Part shown: piece after piece, positions 38,501 to 42,002 of the stretch
Position numbering within the stretch: position 1 is the stretch's first letter
Layout: each line of letters opens with the position of its first letter
Assembly (NCBI GenBank): GCA_000507305.1
Contig: DF239157.1
Coordinates: 62,001 to 126,000, forward strand
Direction: 5' to 3'
DNA length: 64,000 nucleotides
Origin: Breviolum minutum Mf 1.05b.01
Lineage: Eukaryota > Sar > Dinophyceae > Suessiales > Symbiodiniaceae
Position numbers and translations under genes: made by a program
Notes under the pieces: model-generated
Database searches by the model: none
Told to the model about the DNA's origin: nothing
Seen by the model: only the letters and a program-made list of their open reading frames with translations

Positions 38501-40902
38501 AGGCAACTATTCTCCAGGTGGTGAAACTTCAAATATATTTTTTTATGTTCACCCCTACCTCAATGGAGTTTCCTGGTTCCCTTAATAGGTGGTAGGTACC
38601 ATATAATCACCCAATTGGCAATATGTAAGTGGTATATAAGTAGTATATACTGCCAATTGGGGGATTATATGGTACCTACCACCTATTAAGGGAACCAGAA
38701 ACAACCATTGACTACCGGGGGGAATCATCCAATTTGATGATCATATTTTTCAAATGGGTTGAAACCACCAACTAGTTGTGTATTCTTCCCTATCATATCT
38801 TAGTAGGCCCTAAAAATGCAGGACAGCTCATCATCCCCAACATGCCCCAACATGCTACATGTATGGAATAGTTCCTTACATTTGACTTAGATTTATGGTG
38901 AGTGTGGGAAAATGTACCAGTCCCATGGAGCATATGGGATGTTGGGAAATTGTTTGGAAGTTCATACTCATCGGATGATCTGAAAGATTGACTCACCAAC
39001 CAACCCTTGTTGGTATCGCCAACATTCACCAAACCCCCCGTTTTCGAAGTTGGGCAAAACCACATTGTGGCAAATTGAAAACAGGTAGTGTACCTATTGA
39101 GGATATTCATAAACTTACATTTACCCGAAAGTTCATCCAAAGTTATATAGGTAAGTATACCATGCATGGAGTACACACTTGTGCGACACTTCCAACAACA
39201 AGTTGGTGTGTATATTGCTTGCGAGCCAAACAGCTGTTTAATGGCACGATTTTTTTCCCTGAAACTAACAAAACGCCCAGAAAACAGGCCGGGCCTCAAA
39301 AGGAAACAAATTAGAATTCCAACCATCCATTTTCAGGTCAGGGAGGGTATTATTTTTTTTGAGGCTAGTGTTTGGGCAGGGACGGCCATCAAAACCATTG
39401 GTCAAGGAAGCAGTAAAGAGCCGAATGGCGAATGATAACATTTCCTATGTGGCACAGCGGCAGTTGGAAGATGCTTGGGATTGCAAATGGGAAAGATGAA
39501 GTGTATGGGAGGGGAATGTACACAATGATTAATCTGGAGGTGGTACTATGTGGTAATTGAGTTGGATTCCTTTGGCACGTTGAATTCTTGTAAGACAATA
39601 TCAGAACATCTATCTACTTGTTGTCTTCTTTCTATCAGAAAATATCCGGACATCTACATGAGATAAAATGAGGACCACCCAGGAAGGAAGATCTCACTGG
39701 GAGGGCATTTCAACAAAATTCAGAAGGTCTAGTGGTTGGTGGGTATTGTGCATGATATGTGTTTATATAAAGACCCTAAAAGCATCTAAAAGCCAGAATT
39801 GATTTGGGATACCCTTTTTTTGACACCATTTGGTATACCAAAAACAGAGGGATTGGTTGGACATTCGTATGAAACGATTCCTACTGAAGAAAGTTCACAA
39901 TATTTTGATGCCCCAAACAACAGAAGTAGGAAAAAAAACAGATCTATCAAGATGTTTTTTTGTTCCACTCTTTCTTTTTAGTCAACAAACAATTGATGAA
40001 TCAAAAGACAAACATGGCCATTCCACCACAAACAGAACAGCTGACACCAGTTGACACAGGATGGCTCAGTGGCCTTGTATACATCTTCACAGACCAGCAA
40101 CAATTGCACCATTTTAGCGGAGGTCACTGTCAACAATTCTAGCCCCCTGGTCGTTGAAGGAAGGAGAGTCGAAGTGTAGTGGTGATAAATGTGAGTTGAA
40201 TGTATTTTTTGGGGGGTGGGGTTGTAGTGAGGTAGTTGTATCATGTGTTTGTAAGATGGTATGATAGCGTAGGGCTCAGAGATTTAAACCTAGCTGATTT
40301 TTTCAAAAACATCTCACCGGAAATGTGTAGCATCTTTCAGATTTTGCATTGTTGTGTTCTAGTTTATGGGATACCAATCGTGGTTTGTATGACAATTTTG
40401 CGTCGTGTTGTGAACACCCTTGATGCAAAACTTAACCAGAAAAAAGTTTCGTGTCAGCACACAGAGGACATATGCTTCTTCATTTTTTAATGATGGGGTG
40501 GAAGGCGTGTGTCCCTGGAATTTGCTGCATAGTTTGGAATTGGGTTATATATGATCATTTAGGTAGTGGTTTCAAATATTTTTTAATTTTCACACCTATT
40601 TAGTAAAGATTCCCATTTTGACTAATATTTTTGAGATGGGTTGAACCACCAACTAGTTATAGTATATGATTCAAATATCACTATGGAGTATATCAGTATA
40701 TCCCACTCATTTAGGATCAACATATAGTGGATGTTTGTATCAAGGACAAATCATGTTGCTGTTTTTGGGTTGACATCGTGGGATCGTATTCTACTGGGAT
40801 CCCCAAGTTTTTCTGGCCGGGACACCGGTGATGAAAGGACCCCGCGATCCAAAGCTACAGCAAGAATTGTCAGAATTCGTACTTTGGTTCTGTGAAGAAT
40901 GA
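2134..40902 (+). CDS. AP1B1: Beta-adaptin, large beta subunit of AP-1/AP-2 clathrin adaptor (whole 38-exon gene)
   Basis: Thirty-eight short blocks on the + strand align in order, without gaps of more than a few residues, to the whole length of eukaryotic AP-1/AP-2 beta adaptins. Joined, they give 2685 nt in one frame: 894 residues and a TGA. Plant and animal homologues are about 890-950 residues. Residues 1-590 form the helical trunk that binds the other AP subunits. Residues 590-660 are a hinge with an acidic run and a clathrin-box-like LLDL, and 660-894 are the appendage that recruits accessory proteins. The family coats vesicles at the trans-Golgi network and plasma membrane by linking cargo and membrane to clathrin. 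Whether this copy serves AP-1, AP-2 or both cannot be told, because many lineages share one beta. Introns average about 975 bp (390-1877 bp). Donors are 17 GA, 13 GT and 7 GC; all acceptors read AG|G. The symbol is that of the animal orthologue. Confidence 0.93.
2262..2340. mobile_element. Family B element, partial, near start of intron 1
   Basis: Family B is about 95 bp with ends CCCTCCAGGGAACTAACATA and near-complement. Here GGAACTAACATATCCCACC is present with a broken right half. Confidence 0.6.
2694..2819. mobile_element. Family A element, decayed, intron 1
   Basis: Family A is about 85-110 bp, with inverted ends CTAGGTGGTGGTTTCAAAT and TGGGTTGAAACCACCAACTA. This copy has diverged ends but keeps CTAATATTTTTCAAATG. 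Confidence 0.6.
2965..3094. mobile_element. Family C element, intron 1
   Basis: Family C has ends CCCTCCCTGAAACTAACAG and CTGTTAGTTTTAGGGAG, about 110-130 bp. This copy reads CCCTCCCTGAAACG to GTCGTTAGTTTTAGGGAG. Confidence 0.8.
3185..3235 (+). CDS. beta-adaptin exon 2 (residues 27-43)
   Basis: [17 protein letters not shown] corresponds to AELNNEKKEKRKEAVKK of animal beta-adaptins, residue for residue. The acceptor is aacag|G and the donor is GCGCGG (GC). Confidence 0.87.
3633..3720. mobile_element. Family E element, intron 2
   Basis: CATAGGATCCATGC to ACATGGATCCTGTGGG around ATATTTACCTAC. Confidence 0.7.
3981..4070. mobile_element. Family M element, intron 2
   Basis: CATTAAATTGCCCATTTTGG to GGGTTTGTAATATAATG, ends weakly inverted. 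Partner copy at 43887. Confidence 0.7.
4316..4419 (+). CDS. beta-adaptin exon 3 (residues 44-78)
   Basis: [15 protein letters not shown] and [15 protein letters not shown] are nearly identical to the most conserved stretch of the beta trunk. The exon ends in phase 2 at TT before GCAACTTGG, a GC donor. Confidence 0.93.
4729..4814. mobile_element. Family A element, intron 3
   Basis: Starts CTAGGTGGTGGTTTCAAAT and ends ATCACCAACTAG; slightly shortened middle. Confidence 0.85.
4971..5128. mobile_element. Family F element next to the 3' end of intron 3
   Basis: Family F is about 150 bp: GGTTGTTTAGGG, then ATATGGGGATTATAATAAAC, AAGGATC, AAACAACCAG and a tail TTTTTTCGTGGCTCAC. The tail of this copy ends 12 bases before exon 4. 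Confidence 0.85.
5141..5177 (+). CDS. beta-adaptin exon 4 (residues 78-90)
   Basis: [12 protein letters not shown] matches YLMNYAKSQPDM. The 37-nt exon lies directly after a family-F element and is followed by the GT donor GTCACTTGA. Reading on through the donor meets a stop. Confidence 0.9.
5648..5755 (+). CDS. beta-adaptin exon 5 (residues 91-126)
   Basis: [15 protein letters not shown] and [15 protein letters not shown] match the conserved [23 protein letters not shown] segment. The acceptor is tttag|G; the donor GATACTTGG is GA type. Confidence 0.93.
5781..5917. mobile_element. Family I element near the 5' end of intron 5
   Basis: GGATGTCCCCGGAAAATTAG and CTTCCAACGGGACATCC are inverted ends; interior repeats of GATCAATGGTTAGGATCAAT. 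Starts 25 bases after exon 5. Confidence 0.75.
6453..6568. mobile_element. Family J element, intron 5
   Basis: TTACACCCCGGAAGATTAAG to AATCTTCAGGGGTTGTAA, with GATCTGAACCAAACC-type core. It ends about 45 bases before exon 6. Confidence 0.8.
6615..6650 (+). CDS. beta-adaptin exon 6 (residues 127-138)
   Basis: [12 protein letters not shown] matches EYLCEPLRKCLK. Exon of 36 nt, phase 0 on both sides, GA donor GAGCCA. Confidence 0.9.
6677..6825. mobile_element. Family F element, intron 6
   Basis: GAGCAATGAAAAAAGGGCCC head and TTTTTTTCGTGGCTCACATG tail; starts 27 bases after exon 6. Confidence 0.85.
7253..7300 (+). CDS. beta-adaptin exon 7 (residues 139-154)
   Basis: [16 protein letters not shown] matches DEDPYVRKTAAVCVAK. 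Acceptor gcgcag|G, GT donor GTCGGT. Confidence 0.93.
7359..7460. mobile_element. Family E element, intron 7
   Basis: Family E ends carry BamHI-like GGATCC: CATAGGATCCATGGGACTG and CAGTCCCATGGATCCTA, with TTTACCTACATG inside. About ten copies occur. Confidence 0.8.
7735..7847. mobile_element. Family H element, intron 7
   Basis: Family H carries CCAGTTATAAATGGAGTTAT and CATAACTCCATTTATAACTG-like ends. This copy is in reverse and diverged. Confidence 0.6.
8479..8552 (+). CDS. beta-adaptin exon 8 (residues 155-179)
   Basis: [19 protein letters not shown] matches the LHDINAQMVEDQGFLDSLR region. Phase 2 end before GTGTCC (GT donor). Confidence 0.93.
8784..8897. mobile_element. Family F element, right end missing, intron 8
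   Basis: GAGCAATGAAAAACAAATC head through AAACAACCAGCATG; no TTTTCGTGGCTCAC tail before exon 9. Confidence 0.75.
8961..9066 (+). CDS. beta-adaptin exon 9 (residues 179-214)
   Basis: [16 protein letters not shown] is almost identical to the family [16 protein letters not shown]. The end NIPKLL precedes the GC donor GCCTGG. Confidence 0.93.
9988..10032 (+). CDS. beta-adaptin exon 10 (residues 215-229)
   Basis: [15 protein letters not shown] matches TALNECTEWGQIFIL. Acceptor ccaag|G; GA donor GAGACTTGG. Confidence 0.92.
10411..10499. mobile_element. Family K element, intron 10
   Basis: GGTGCTCCAAAAACCCTGTG, AAACCCACTCC, GGGAGCAGTGAGCATAAGGG; similar copies at 25641, 32890 and 57021. Confidence 0.65.
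11135..11247. mobile_element. Family J element, intron 10
   Basis: TTACACCCTGGAAGATTAAC to TAATCTTCAAGGGTGTA; core GATCTGAACCAAACCTC. It ends about 20 bases before exon 11. Confidence 0.85.
11269..11409 (+). CDS. beta-adaptin exon 11 (residues 230-276)
   Basis: The longest exon (141 nt). [17 protein letters not shown] is followed by [17 protein letters not shown], matching RLSHANSAVVLSAVKVL. The GA donor GAAACTTGG lies about 45 nt before a long TTG-rich simple repeat. Confidence 0.93.
11455..11614. repeat. GTT/GTG-rich simple repeat, intron 11
   Basis: Runs of TGG, TTG and TCG triplets on the + strand begin about 45 nt after exon 11. The encoded poly-Val/poly-Gly and reverse poly-Thr/poly-Gln frames are shadows of the repeat. 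Confidence 0.95.
12578..12628 (+). CDS. beta-adaptin exon 12 (residues 277-293)
   Basis: [17 protein letters not shown] corresponds to DYYNMLLKKLAPPL. GT donor GTGGGG; the next exon resumes at VTLL. Confidence 0.9.
13626..13671 (+). CDS. beta-adaptin exon 13 (residues 294-309)
   Basis: [15 protein letters not shown] matches [15 protein letters not shown]. It ends in phase 1 with a C that becomes CGC (Arg) across the GT intron. Confidence 0.93.
13706..13848. mobile_element. Family F element, intron 13
   Basis: TGTAGGGGATTCTACTACCC to TTTTTTCGTGGCTCACTT. Confidence 0.8.
13913..13999. mobile_element. Family B element, intron 13
   Basis: Keeps CCAAGGTGGGATATGTTAG and GGGAGGGTA; left end decayed. 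Confidence 0.65.
14572..14660 (+). CDS. beta-adaptin exon 14 (residues 309-338)
   Basis: [13 protein letters not shown] and [11 protein letters not shown] match NINLIVQKRPEIL and VFFVKYNDPIY. Acceptor ctaag|G; GT donor GTGTCTTGG. Confidence 0.93.
14744..14860. mobile_element. Family A element, intron 14
   Basis: GGGTGGTGGTTTCATG to TTGAAACCACCAACTATAT, diverged ends. Confidence 0.7.
15219..15307. mobile_element. Family E relative, intron 14
   Basis: AGATGCTCAATG and CATTGAGCATTT ends enclose TATTTACCTACATGTA. Confidence 0.65.
15785..15882. mobile_element. Family A element, intron 14
   Basis: Near-consensus copy; right end GGGTTGAAACCACCAACTAG is intact. Confidence 0.85.
16045..16165. mobile_element. 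Family F element, intron 14
   Basis: GAGCAATGAACTAAACC to TTTTTTCGTGACTCATT. Confidence 0.8.
16464..16543 (+). CDS. beta-adaptin exon 15 (residues 339-365)
   Basis: [18 protein letters not shown] matches VKLEKLDIMIRLASQANI, and the end LLELKE matches LAELKE. Phase 2 end; GT donor GTGTCTTGG. Confidence 0.92.
16701..16796. mobile_element. Family B element, intron 15
   Basis: CCCCCCAGGGAACTAACATA to GGTGGGATATGTTAATTCCC. Confidence 0.85.
17237..17321. repeat. 30-bp inverted repeat, intron 15
   Basis: AGCTGCACATAGACAGGGTT at 17237 is mirrored by AACCCTGTCTATGTGCAGCT ending at 17321. Each arm is about 30 bp with a loop of about 25 bp. Confidence 0.9.
17634..17742 (+). CDS. beta-adaptin exon 16 (residues 365-401)
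   Basis: [19 protein letters not shown] matches YATEVDVDFVRKAVRAIGR; then VKLERACER as in plant beta-adaptins. GA donor GATGCTTGG. Confidence 0.93.
18899..18969 (+). CDS. beta-adaptin exon 17 (residues 402-425)
   Basis: [19 protein letters not shown] matches [19 protein letters not shown]. Phase 2 end; GA donor GATACTTGG. Confidence 0.93.
19164..19272. mobile_element. Family A element, intron 17
   Basis: CTAGGTGGTGGCAACG to GAAATCACCAACTAG. A second left end, CTAGGTGGTGGTGGTTTT, lies upstream at about 19016, suggesting two overlapping insertions. Confidence 0.7.
19343..19463. mobile_element. Family C element, intron 17
   Basis: CCCTCTGGTAAACTAACATG to CTGTTAGTTTTAGGGAG. Confidence 0.75.
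19939..20044. mobile_element. Family B element, intron 17
   Basis: CCCTCCTGAGGACTAACATA to AATTTCCCTAGAGGGTA. Confidence 0.85.
20268..20381 (+). CDS. beta-adaptin exon 18 (residues 425-463)
   Basis: [15 protein letters not shown] and [17 protein letters not shown] match YPNKYESIIATLCEN and LDEPDARAAMIWIVGEY. Phase 2 end at CG; GC donor GCCCAA. A family-G element starts about 16 nt downstream. Confidence 0.93.
20397..20508. mobile_element. Family G element at the 5' end of intron 18
   Basis: Family G ends are GGGTGTTTCC and GGAAACACCC with GGTACCCCC blocks. This copy begins about 16 bases after exon 18. Confidence 0.75.
21644..21680 (+). CDS. beta-adaptin exon 19 (residues 463-475)
   Basis: [12 protein letters not shown] is identical to the family motif. 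Acceptor ggaag|G; GA donor GATCCT. Confidence 0.93.
21755..21856. mobile_element. Family G element, intron 19
   Basis: GGGGTGTTTCCCCCAAAATG to TTTTTGGGAAACATCCATAT. Confidence 0.8.
22741..22794 (+). CDS. beta-adaptin exon 20 (residues 476-493)
   Basis: [18 protein letters not shown] matches EGFHDESTQVQLTLLTAI. GT donor GTCACC. Confidence 0.92.
23185..23220 (+). CDS. beta-adaptin exon 21 (residues 494-505)
   Basis: [12 protein letters not shown] matches VKLFLKKPSETQ. GA donor GAGCGG opens the longest intron of the gene (1877 bp). Confidence 0.91.
23378..23491. mobile_element. Family C element, intron 21
   Basis: CCCTCTTTGAAACTAACAG to GATAGTTTTAGGGAGAG. Confidence 0.75.
24200..24298. mobile_element. 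Family A element, intron 21
   Basis: Both CTAG-containing ends intact. Confidence 0.85.
25098..25164 (+). CDS. beta-adaptin exon 22 (residues 506-528)
   Basis: [20 protein letters not shown] matches the VLSLATQDSDNPDLRDRG region. An open reading frame continues about 35 nt upstream, but the AG|GAC start gives the gap-free alignment. GT donor GTGAAT. Confidence 0.88.
25641..25730. mobile_element. Family K element, intron 22
   Basis: AGTGCTCCAAATACCCTGTT to AGCATAAGGGA. Confidence 0.65.
25819..25910. mobile_element. Family E element, intron 22
   Basis: TATAGGATCCCATGGGGCTG to CAGTCCCACGGATCCTA, with ATATTTACCTACATGTA and its mirror. Confidence 0.85.
26252..26299 (+). CDS. beta-adaptin exon 23 (residues 528-544)
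   Basis: [15 protein letters not shown] matches YIY WRLLSTDPVTAK. Phase 1 at both ends; GA donor GAATCT. Confidence 0.92.
26359..26460. mobile_element. Family A element, intron 23
   Basis: Left end CTAGGTGGTGGTTTCAAAT intact; right end TGAAGCCACCCACCAGGTAG has changed. Confidence 0.8.
27061..27115 (+). CDS. beta-adaptin exon 24 (residues 544-562)
   Basis: [17 protein letters not shown] matches VVLSEKPLISEETDLIE. Phase 2 end; GA donor GACACC. Confidence 0.9.
28011..28051 (+). CDS. beta-adaptin exon 25 (residues 562-576)
   Basis: [13 protein letters not shown] aligns without gaps to TLLDELICHIGSL. Phase 1 end; GT donor GTTACTTGA. Confidence 0.86.
28219..28329. mobile_element. Family D element in intron 25
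   Basis: Inverted ends built on CTGTTGATGGAAGAA and TTCTTCCATCAACAG, with the CAGTTGAGGTTGG core. Confidence 0.85.
28512..28606. mobile_element. Family B element, intron 25
   Basis: CCCTCCTGGGAACTAACATA to GTTCCCTATAGGGTA. Confidence 0.85.
29141..29256. mobile_element. Family A element at the 3' end of intron 25
   Basis: CTAGGTGGTGGTTTCAATCG to AAAAACCACCAG. The right end lies about five bases from the AG that precedes exon 26, so the element supplies the 3' splice region. Confidence 0.75.
29262..29293 (+). CDS. beta-adaptin exon 26 (residues 576-586)
   Basis: [10 protein letters not shown] matches SVYHKPPNAF at the end of the trunk. The 32-nt exon starts only a few bases after the right end of a family-A element. 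GT donor GTGACA shares five bases with the start of exon 27. Confidence 0.88.
29549..29668. mobile_element. Family C element, intron 26
   Basis: GCCTCCCTGAAACG to GTTTAGTTTTAGGGAC. Confidence 0.75.
30288..30408 (+). CDS. beta-adaptin exon 27 (residues 587-627): hinge start
   Basis: VTR completes the trunk. A hydrophilic hinge follows with the acidic run [14 protein letters not shown] and a charged helix-like [10 protein letters not shown]. Animal hinges are rich in Pro, Ser and Gly rather than charge, so this composition is unusual. GA donor GACCTGG. Confidence 0.85.
30876..30952. mobile_element. Family E element, intron 27
   Basis: CATAGGATCCAAGGGC to CAGTTCCATGGATCCTATG; shortened. Confidence 0.75.
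31124..31215. mobile_element. Family B element, intron 27
   Basis: GCCTCCTGGAAATTAACATA to AATTCCCTAGAGGGTA. It interrupts a family-I-like stretch whose halves lie at about 31077-31123 and 31216-31262. Confidence 0.8.
31282..31407 (+). CDS. beta-adaptin exon 28 (residues 627-669): hinge with clathrin-box-like motif
   Basis: [14 protein letters not shown] resembles the family clathrin-binding box (human LLNLD) but lacks the final acidic residue in register. A Gly/Ala-rich linker follows, then KVQVLPS, which aligns with KAVWLPA at the start of the appendage. GA donor GATAACTTGG. Confidence 0.87.
31638..31734. mobile_element. Family E element, intron 28
   Basis: CATAGGATCCATGGGACTG to GATACATGGATCCTACG. 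Confidence 0.75.
32257..32292 (+). CDS. beta-adaptin exon 29 (residues 669-681)
   Basis: [11 protein letters not shown] aligns with GLEISGTFTHRQ of the appendage sandwich subdomain. It fits the phase of both neighbours. GC donor GCTGGG. Confidence 0.8.
33307..33374 (+). CDS. beta-adaptin exon 30 (residues 681-703)
   Basis: [18 protein letters not shown] then FAIQ matches HIYMEMNFTNKALQHMTDFAIQ. GC donor GCCAGA. Confidence 0.88.
33396..33600. mobile_element. Family A element split by a family B element, intron 30
   Basis: The left half ends ATCCAATTTGACTA and the right half resumes at GTATTTTTCAAATGGG, ending CCACCAACTAG. The 95-bp insert at 33464-33558 is family B, flanked by TA on both sides. 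Confidence 0.85.
33464..33558. mobile_element. Family B element nested in family A, intron 30
   Basis: CCCTCCAGGAAACTAACATA to AATCACCTGGAGGG, with TA on each side. Confidence 0.9.
33731..33807. repeat. Short inverted-repeat element, intron 30
   Basis: CCCTTTGGTAAACTAACATA and TTGTTAGTTTACCAGAGGG are inverted ends about 75 bp apart; related to families B and C. Confidence 0.7.
34415..34465 (+). CDS. beta-adaptin exon 31 (residues 704-720)
   Basis: [17 protein letters not shown] matches FNKNSFGVIPSTPLAIH. The reading frame stays open well past the chosen GA donor GAAATT, so the 3' end is the least certain in the gene. Confidence 0.78.
34847..34955. mobile_element. Family P element in intron 31
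   Basis: CCAACAGATCCCTGGAACA and TGTTCCAGGGGTCTGTTGG are near-perfect inverted ends. A diverged relative lies at about 30455-30545. A 19-bp direct repeat (see finding) flanks this copy. Confidence 0.8.
34991..35089 (+). CDS. beta-adaptin exon 32 (residues 721-753)
   Basis: [18 protein letters not shown] aligns with MPNQSIDVSLPLNTLG, ending LLLQ where the family has NNLQ. GC donor GCTTTT. Confidence 0.82.
35530..35627. mobile_element. Family A element, intron 32
   Basis: CTAGGTGGTGGTTTCAAAT to GAAACTACCAGCCAG. Confidence 0.8.
35858..35967. mobile_element. Family J element, intron 32
   Basis: CACCTTGGGAAGATTAACAT to CATTTTCAGGGGTGTA; core GATCTGAACCAAACCTC. Confidence 0.85.
36213..36315. repeat. 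(CAA/CAG)n then (CCA)n simple repeat, intron 32
   Basis: About 17 CAA/CAG codons followed by about 16 CCA codons. In one frame this reads Met-Ser-Lys-Lys, poly-Gln, poly-Pro from an ATG at 36204 and runs open into exon 33. Confidence 0.95.
36381..36501 (+). CDS. beta-adaptin exon 33 (residues 754-794)
   Basis: [19 protein letters not shown] matches VAVKNNIDVFYFSCLIPLN. The intron just upstream holds a (CAA)n(CCA)n repeat whose frame is open and continuous with this exon. GT donor GTGAAG. Confidence 0.92.
36560..36720. mobile_element. Family F fragment carrying a family G insert, intron 33
   Basis: ACTGGTTGTTTAGTGTATA, then family G (36589-36697), then TATAGGGGACTACC. TATA flanks the insert on both sides. 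Confidence 0.8.
36589..36697. mobile_element. Family G element nested in family F
   Basis: TGGGTGTTTCC to GGAAACACCCA, flanked by TATA on both sides. Confidence 0.85.
36846..37086. mobile_element. Family F element carrying a family B insert, intron 33
   Basis: GGTTGTTTAGGGGATG and GGATCCCTAAAAAACAACCA halves flank family B at 36889-36984. Confidence 0.8.
36889..36984. mobile_element. Family B element nested in family F, intron 33
   Basis: Reverse orientation: CCGTCCAGGGAACGAG to GTTAGTTCCCAGCAGGG, splitting a family-F copy (36846-37086). Confidence 0.85.
37139..37257. mobile_element. Family H element, intron 33
   Basis: AGTTATGAATAGGGTTATGA to GTTATGGGCCCCTACTTTT. Confidence 0.65.
37570..37594 (+). 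CDS. beta-adaptin exon 34 (residues 794-802), 25-nt microexon
   Basis: SDENEPL aligns with PNENELQ after the conserved Trp of the platform subdomain. It is the smallest exon; it is needed to keep frame and alignment between exons 33 and 35. GT donor GTATCG. Confidence 0.72.
38018..38105. mobile_element. Family E relative with GATGCTCC ends, intron 34
   Basis: Ends CAGATGCTCCATG and CGTGGAGCATCTGG pair; interior ATTTAC motifs as in family E. Confidence 0.65.
38228..38279 (+). CDS. beta-adaptin exon 35 (residues 802-819)
   Basis: [17 protein letters not shown] occupies the weakly conserved QIKECHLNADT segment. Support comes from matching phases, the AG|G acceptor, the GA donor and an open frame. 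Confidence 0.72.
38511..38775. mobile_element. Family A element interrupted by a foldback insert, intron 35
   Basis: Left part CCAGGTGGTGAAACTTCAAAT and right part TGGGTTGAAACCACCAACTA belong to one family-A copy. They are separated by the long palindrome at 38568-38702. Confidence 0.8.
38568..38702. repeat. Foldback: 52-53-bp inverted arms with 30-bp loop
   Basis: Arms 38568-38620 and 38651-38702 are complementary except for one single-base gap and one mismatch. The insert sits inside a family-A element in intron 35. Confidence 0.92.
39256..39349. mobile_element. Family C element, intron 35
   Basis: TTCCCTGAAACTAACAAAAC to TTTTCAGGTCAGGGAGGG. Confidence 0.65.
39407..39469 (+). CDS. beta-adaptin exon 36 (residues 820-840)
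   Basis: [15 protein letters not shown] aligns with LQNNNVYTIAKRNVE. GA donor GATGCTTGG, which shares four bases with the start of exon 37. Confidence 0.86.
40060..40159 (+). CDS. beta-adaptin exon 37 (residues 841-874)
   Basis: [19 protein letters not shown] matches MLYQSLKLTNGIWILAEL of the platform subdomain. GA donor GAAGGA, phase 1. Confidence 0.87.
40560..40656. mobile_element. Family A element, intron 37
   Basis: AGGTAGTGGTTTCAAATA to GGTTGAACCACCAACTAG. Confidence 0.85.
40838..40902 (+). CDS. beta-adaptin exon 38 (residues 874-894 and stop)
   Basis: [17 protein letters not shown] aligns with RAPEVSQYIYQVYDSIL at the C-terminus and is followed by GAAGAA and TGA, two to three residues from where the family ends. 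Acceptor aaag|G. Moderate certainty because the extreme C-terminus is poorly conserved. Confidence 0.72.
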
Positions 40903-41194
40903 ATTTATACAACATGATACGCCTTTTTATCTACATCTTTAAGTCAGTTTCCAGTATATATTTTTGTGTCAATGTTTCCAGTTTAGATTAGAAGTGTTTT
41001 TTGTTTTAGTGGCAAATCCATCCAAAAACATGACATGTTCGTTTTACAGTTTTTGGTATCCCTGAGAATTCAGATCCCTCCCGATACGATACGGGTAGGA
41101 TTGATGGTCAACACATCCCATCCCCACGTCATAGGAGTATAGATATTATAGGGGGAAATCCGCAAGATCTTAGGACATATCTGGGTCCTAAGGG

Positions 41195-41410
41195 TACTGT
41201 TGATGGAAGAAATCCCAAACAAAACCACCTGACATGTATGAAACCCTGTAAATAATGTGATAAAACTACCCTATCAACTGGTGGATGCCGTATTTCTGAA
41301 CCATCAACAGTAGTGTTGATGGTTCAGAAATCCTGTTAACTAGTTGAGGTTGGTAGTGACCTATCCCAGTATTTACAGAGTTTTTGTTACATCAACATCC
41401 CAGTTGGTAG
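41195..41410. mobile_element. Two family D elements, head to head
   Basis: A full copy (41195-41313) in reverse orientation shares its last TAG with a second copy (41313 to about 41410), so the two abut through ACCATCAACAG / TGTTGATGGT ends. Confidence 0.75.
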
Positions 41411-42002
41411 GGCTATGTTTTCGTTACATTCATCTTTTGGAACCCGTGGAAGCCCCGTTTTGGGGGCAACCCAAAACGGTGGGGTTGGTGAGTTAATCAG
41501 GCAGCATGAAGGTGGCCATAAGGACAGAGACGCAGGTCGCTTGGCTGTAGTTTTTCAGGGGAAAAATTCTGTCTGAAAAATGCCTGACGAAAAAAGGGGG
41601 GGTGGTTTTATTAAGAAAGGGTGGACATTAGTGAATTATTTTTGGGGACAATGATGGGCTTCATAACGAGTTAAGAAGGCCCGATTTCTTGGTGGGGGTT
41701 GGTATTTGGGGGGTGGGTGCCCTTAGATTCCCCATTTATATGTCGGACTTGATAGGTGATCTCATGGGACGAACGGTTTTTATGAATTGGGTGGGGGTTT
41801 GTTTCACAAAGGCCTGGTGGTAACTAAGTGGGTATAGATTGGGTTGTCCCCTTGTTTTACTAGGGCATCCCGATAAACCTTCATTTGCAACTGGAATGCT
41901 GGGAGGGGGGGATAACCCGAGGTATAGGTCAATTGTACATGTACATGTTCATGAAGGGAACCTTATTAACCTTCAGTATCCACTAATACAGTGTTTAGGT
42001 AG

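Noticed and set aside
5178-40837. Beta-adaptin as a decayed pseudogene, because open frames stop just after each conserved block
   Set aside because: Every stop lies beyond a phase-consistent donor. The 38 blocks join into 894 codons with no internal stop or frameshift.
40744-40837. An earlier start for the last exon (40744 or 40808)
   Set aside because: The frame is closed from 40744, and 40808 would break the AG|G pattern. Starting at 40838 gives the right phase and the best match to the C-terminus.
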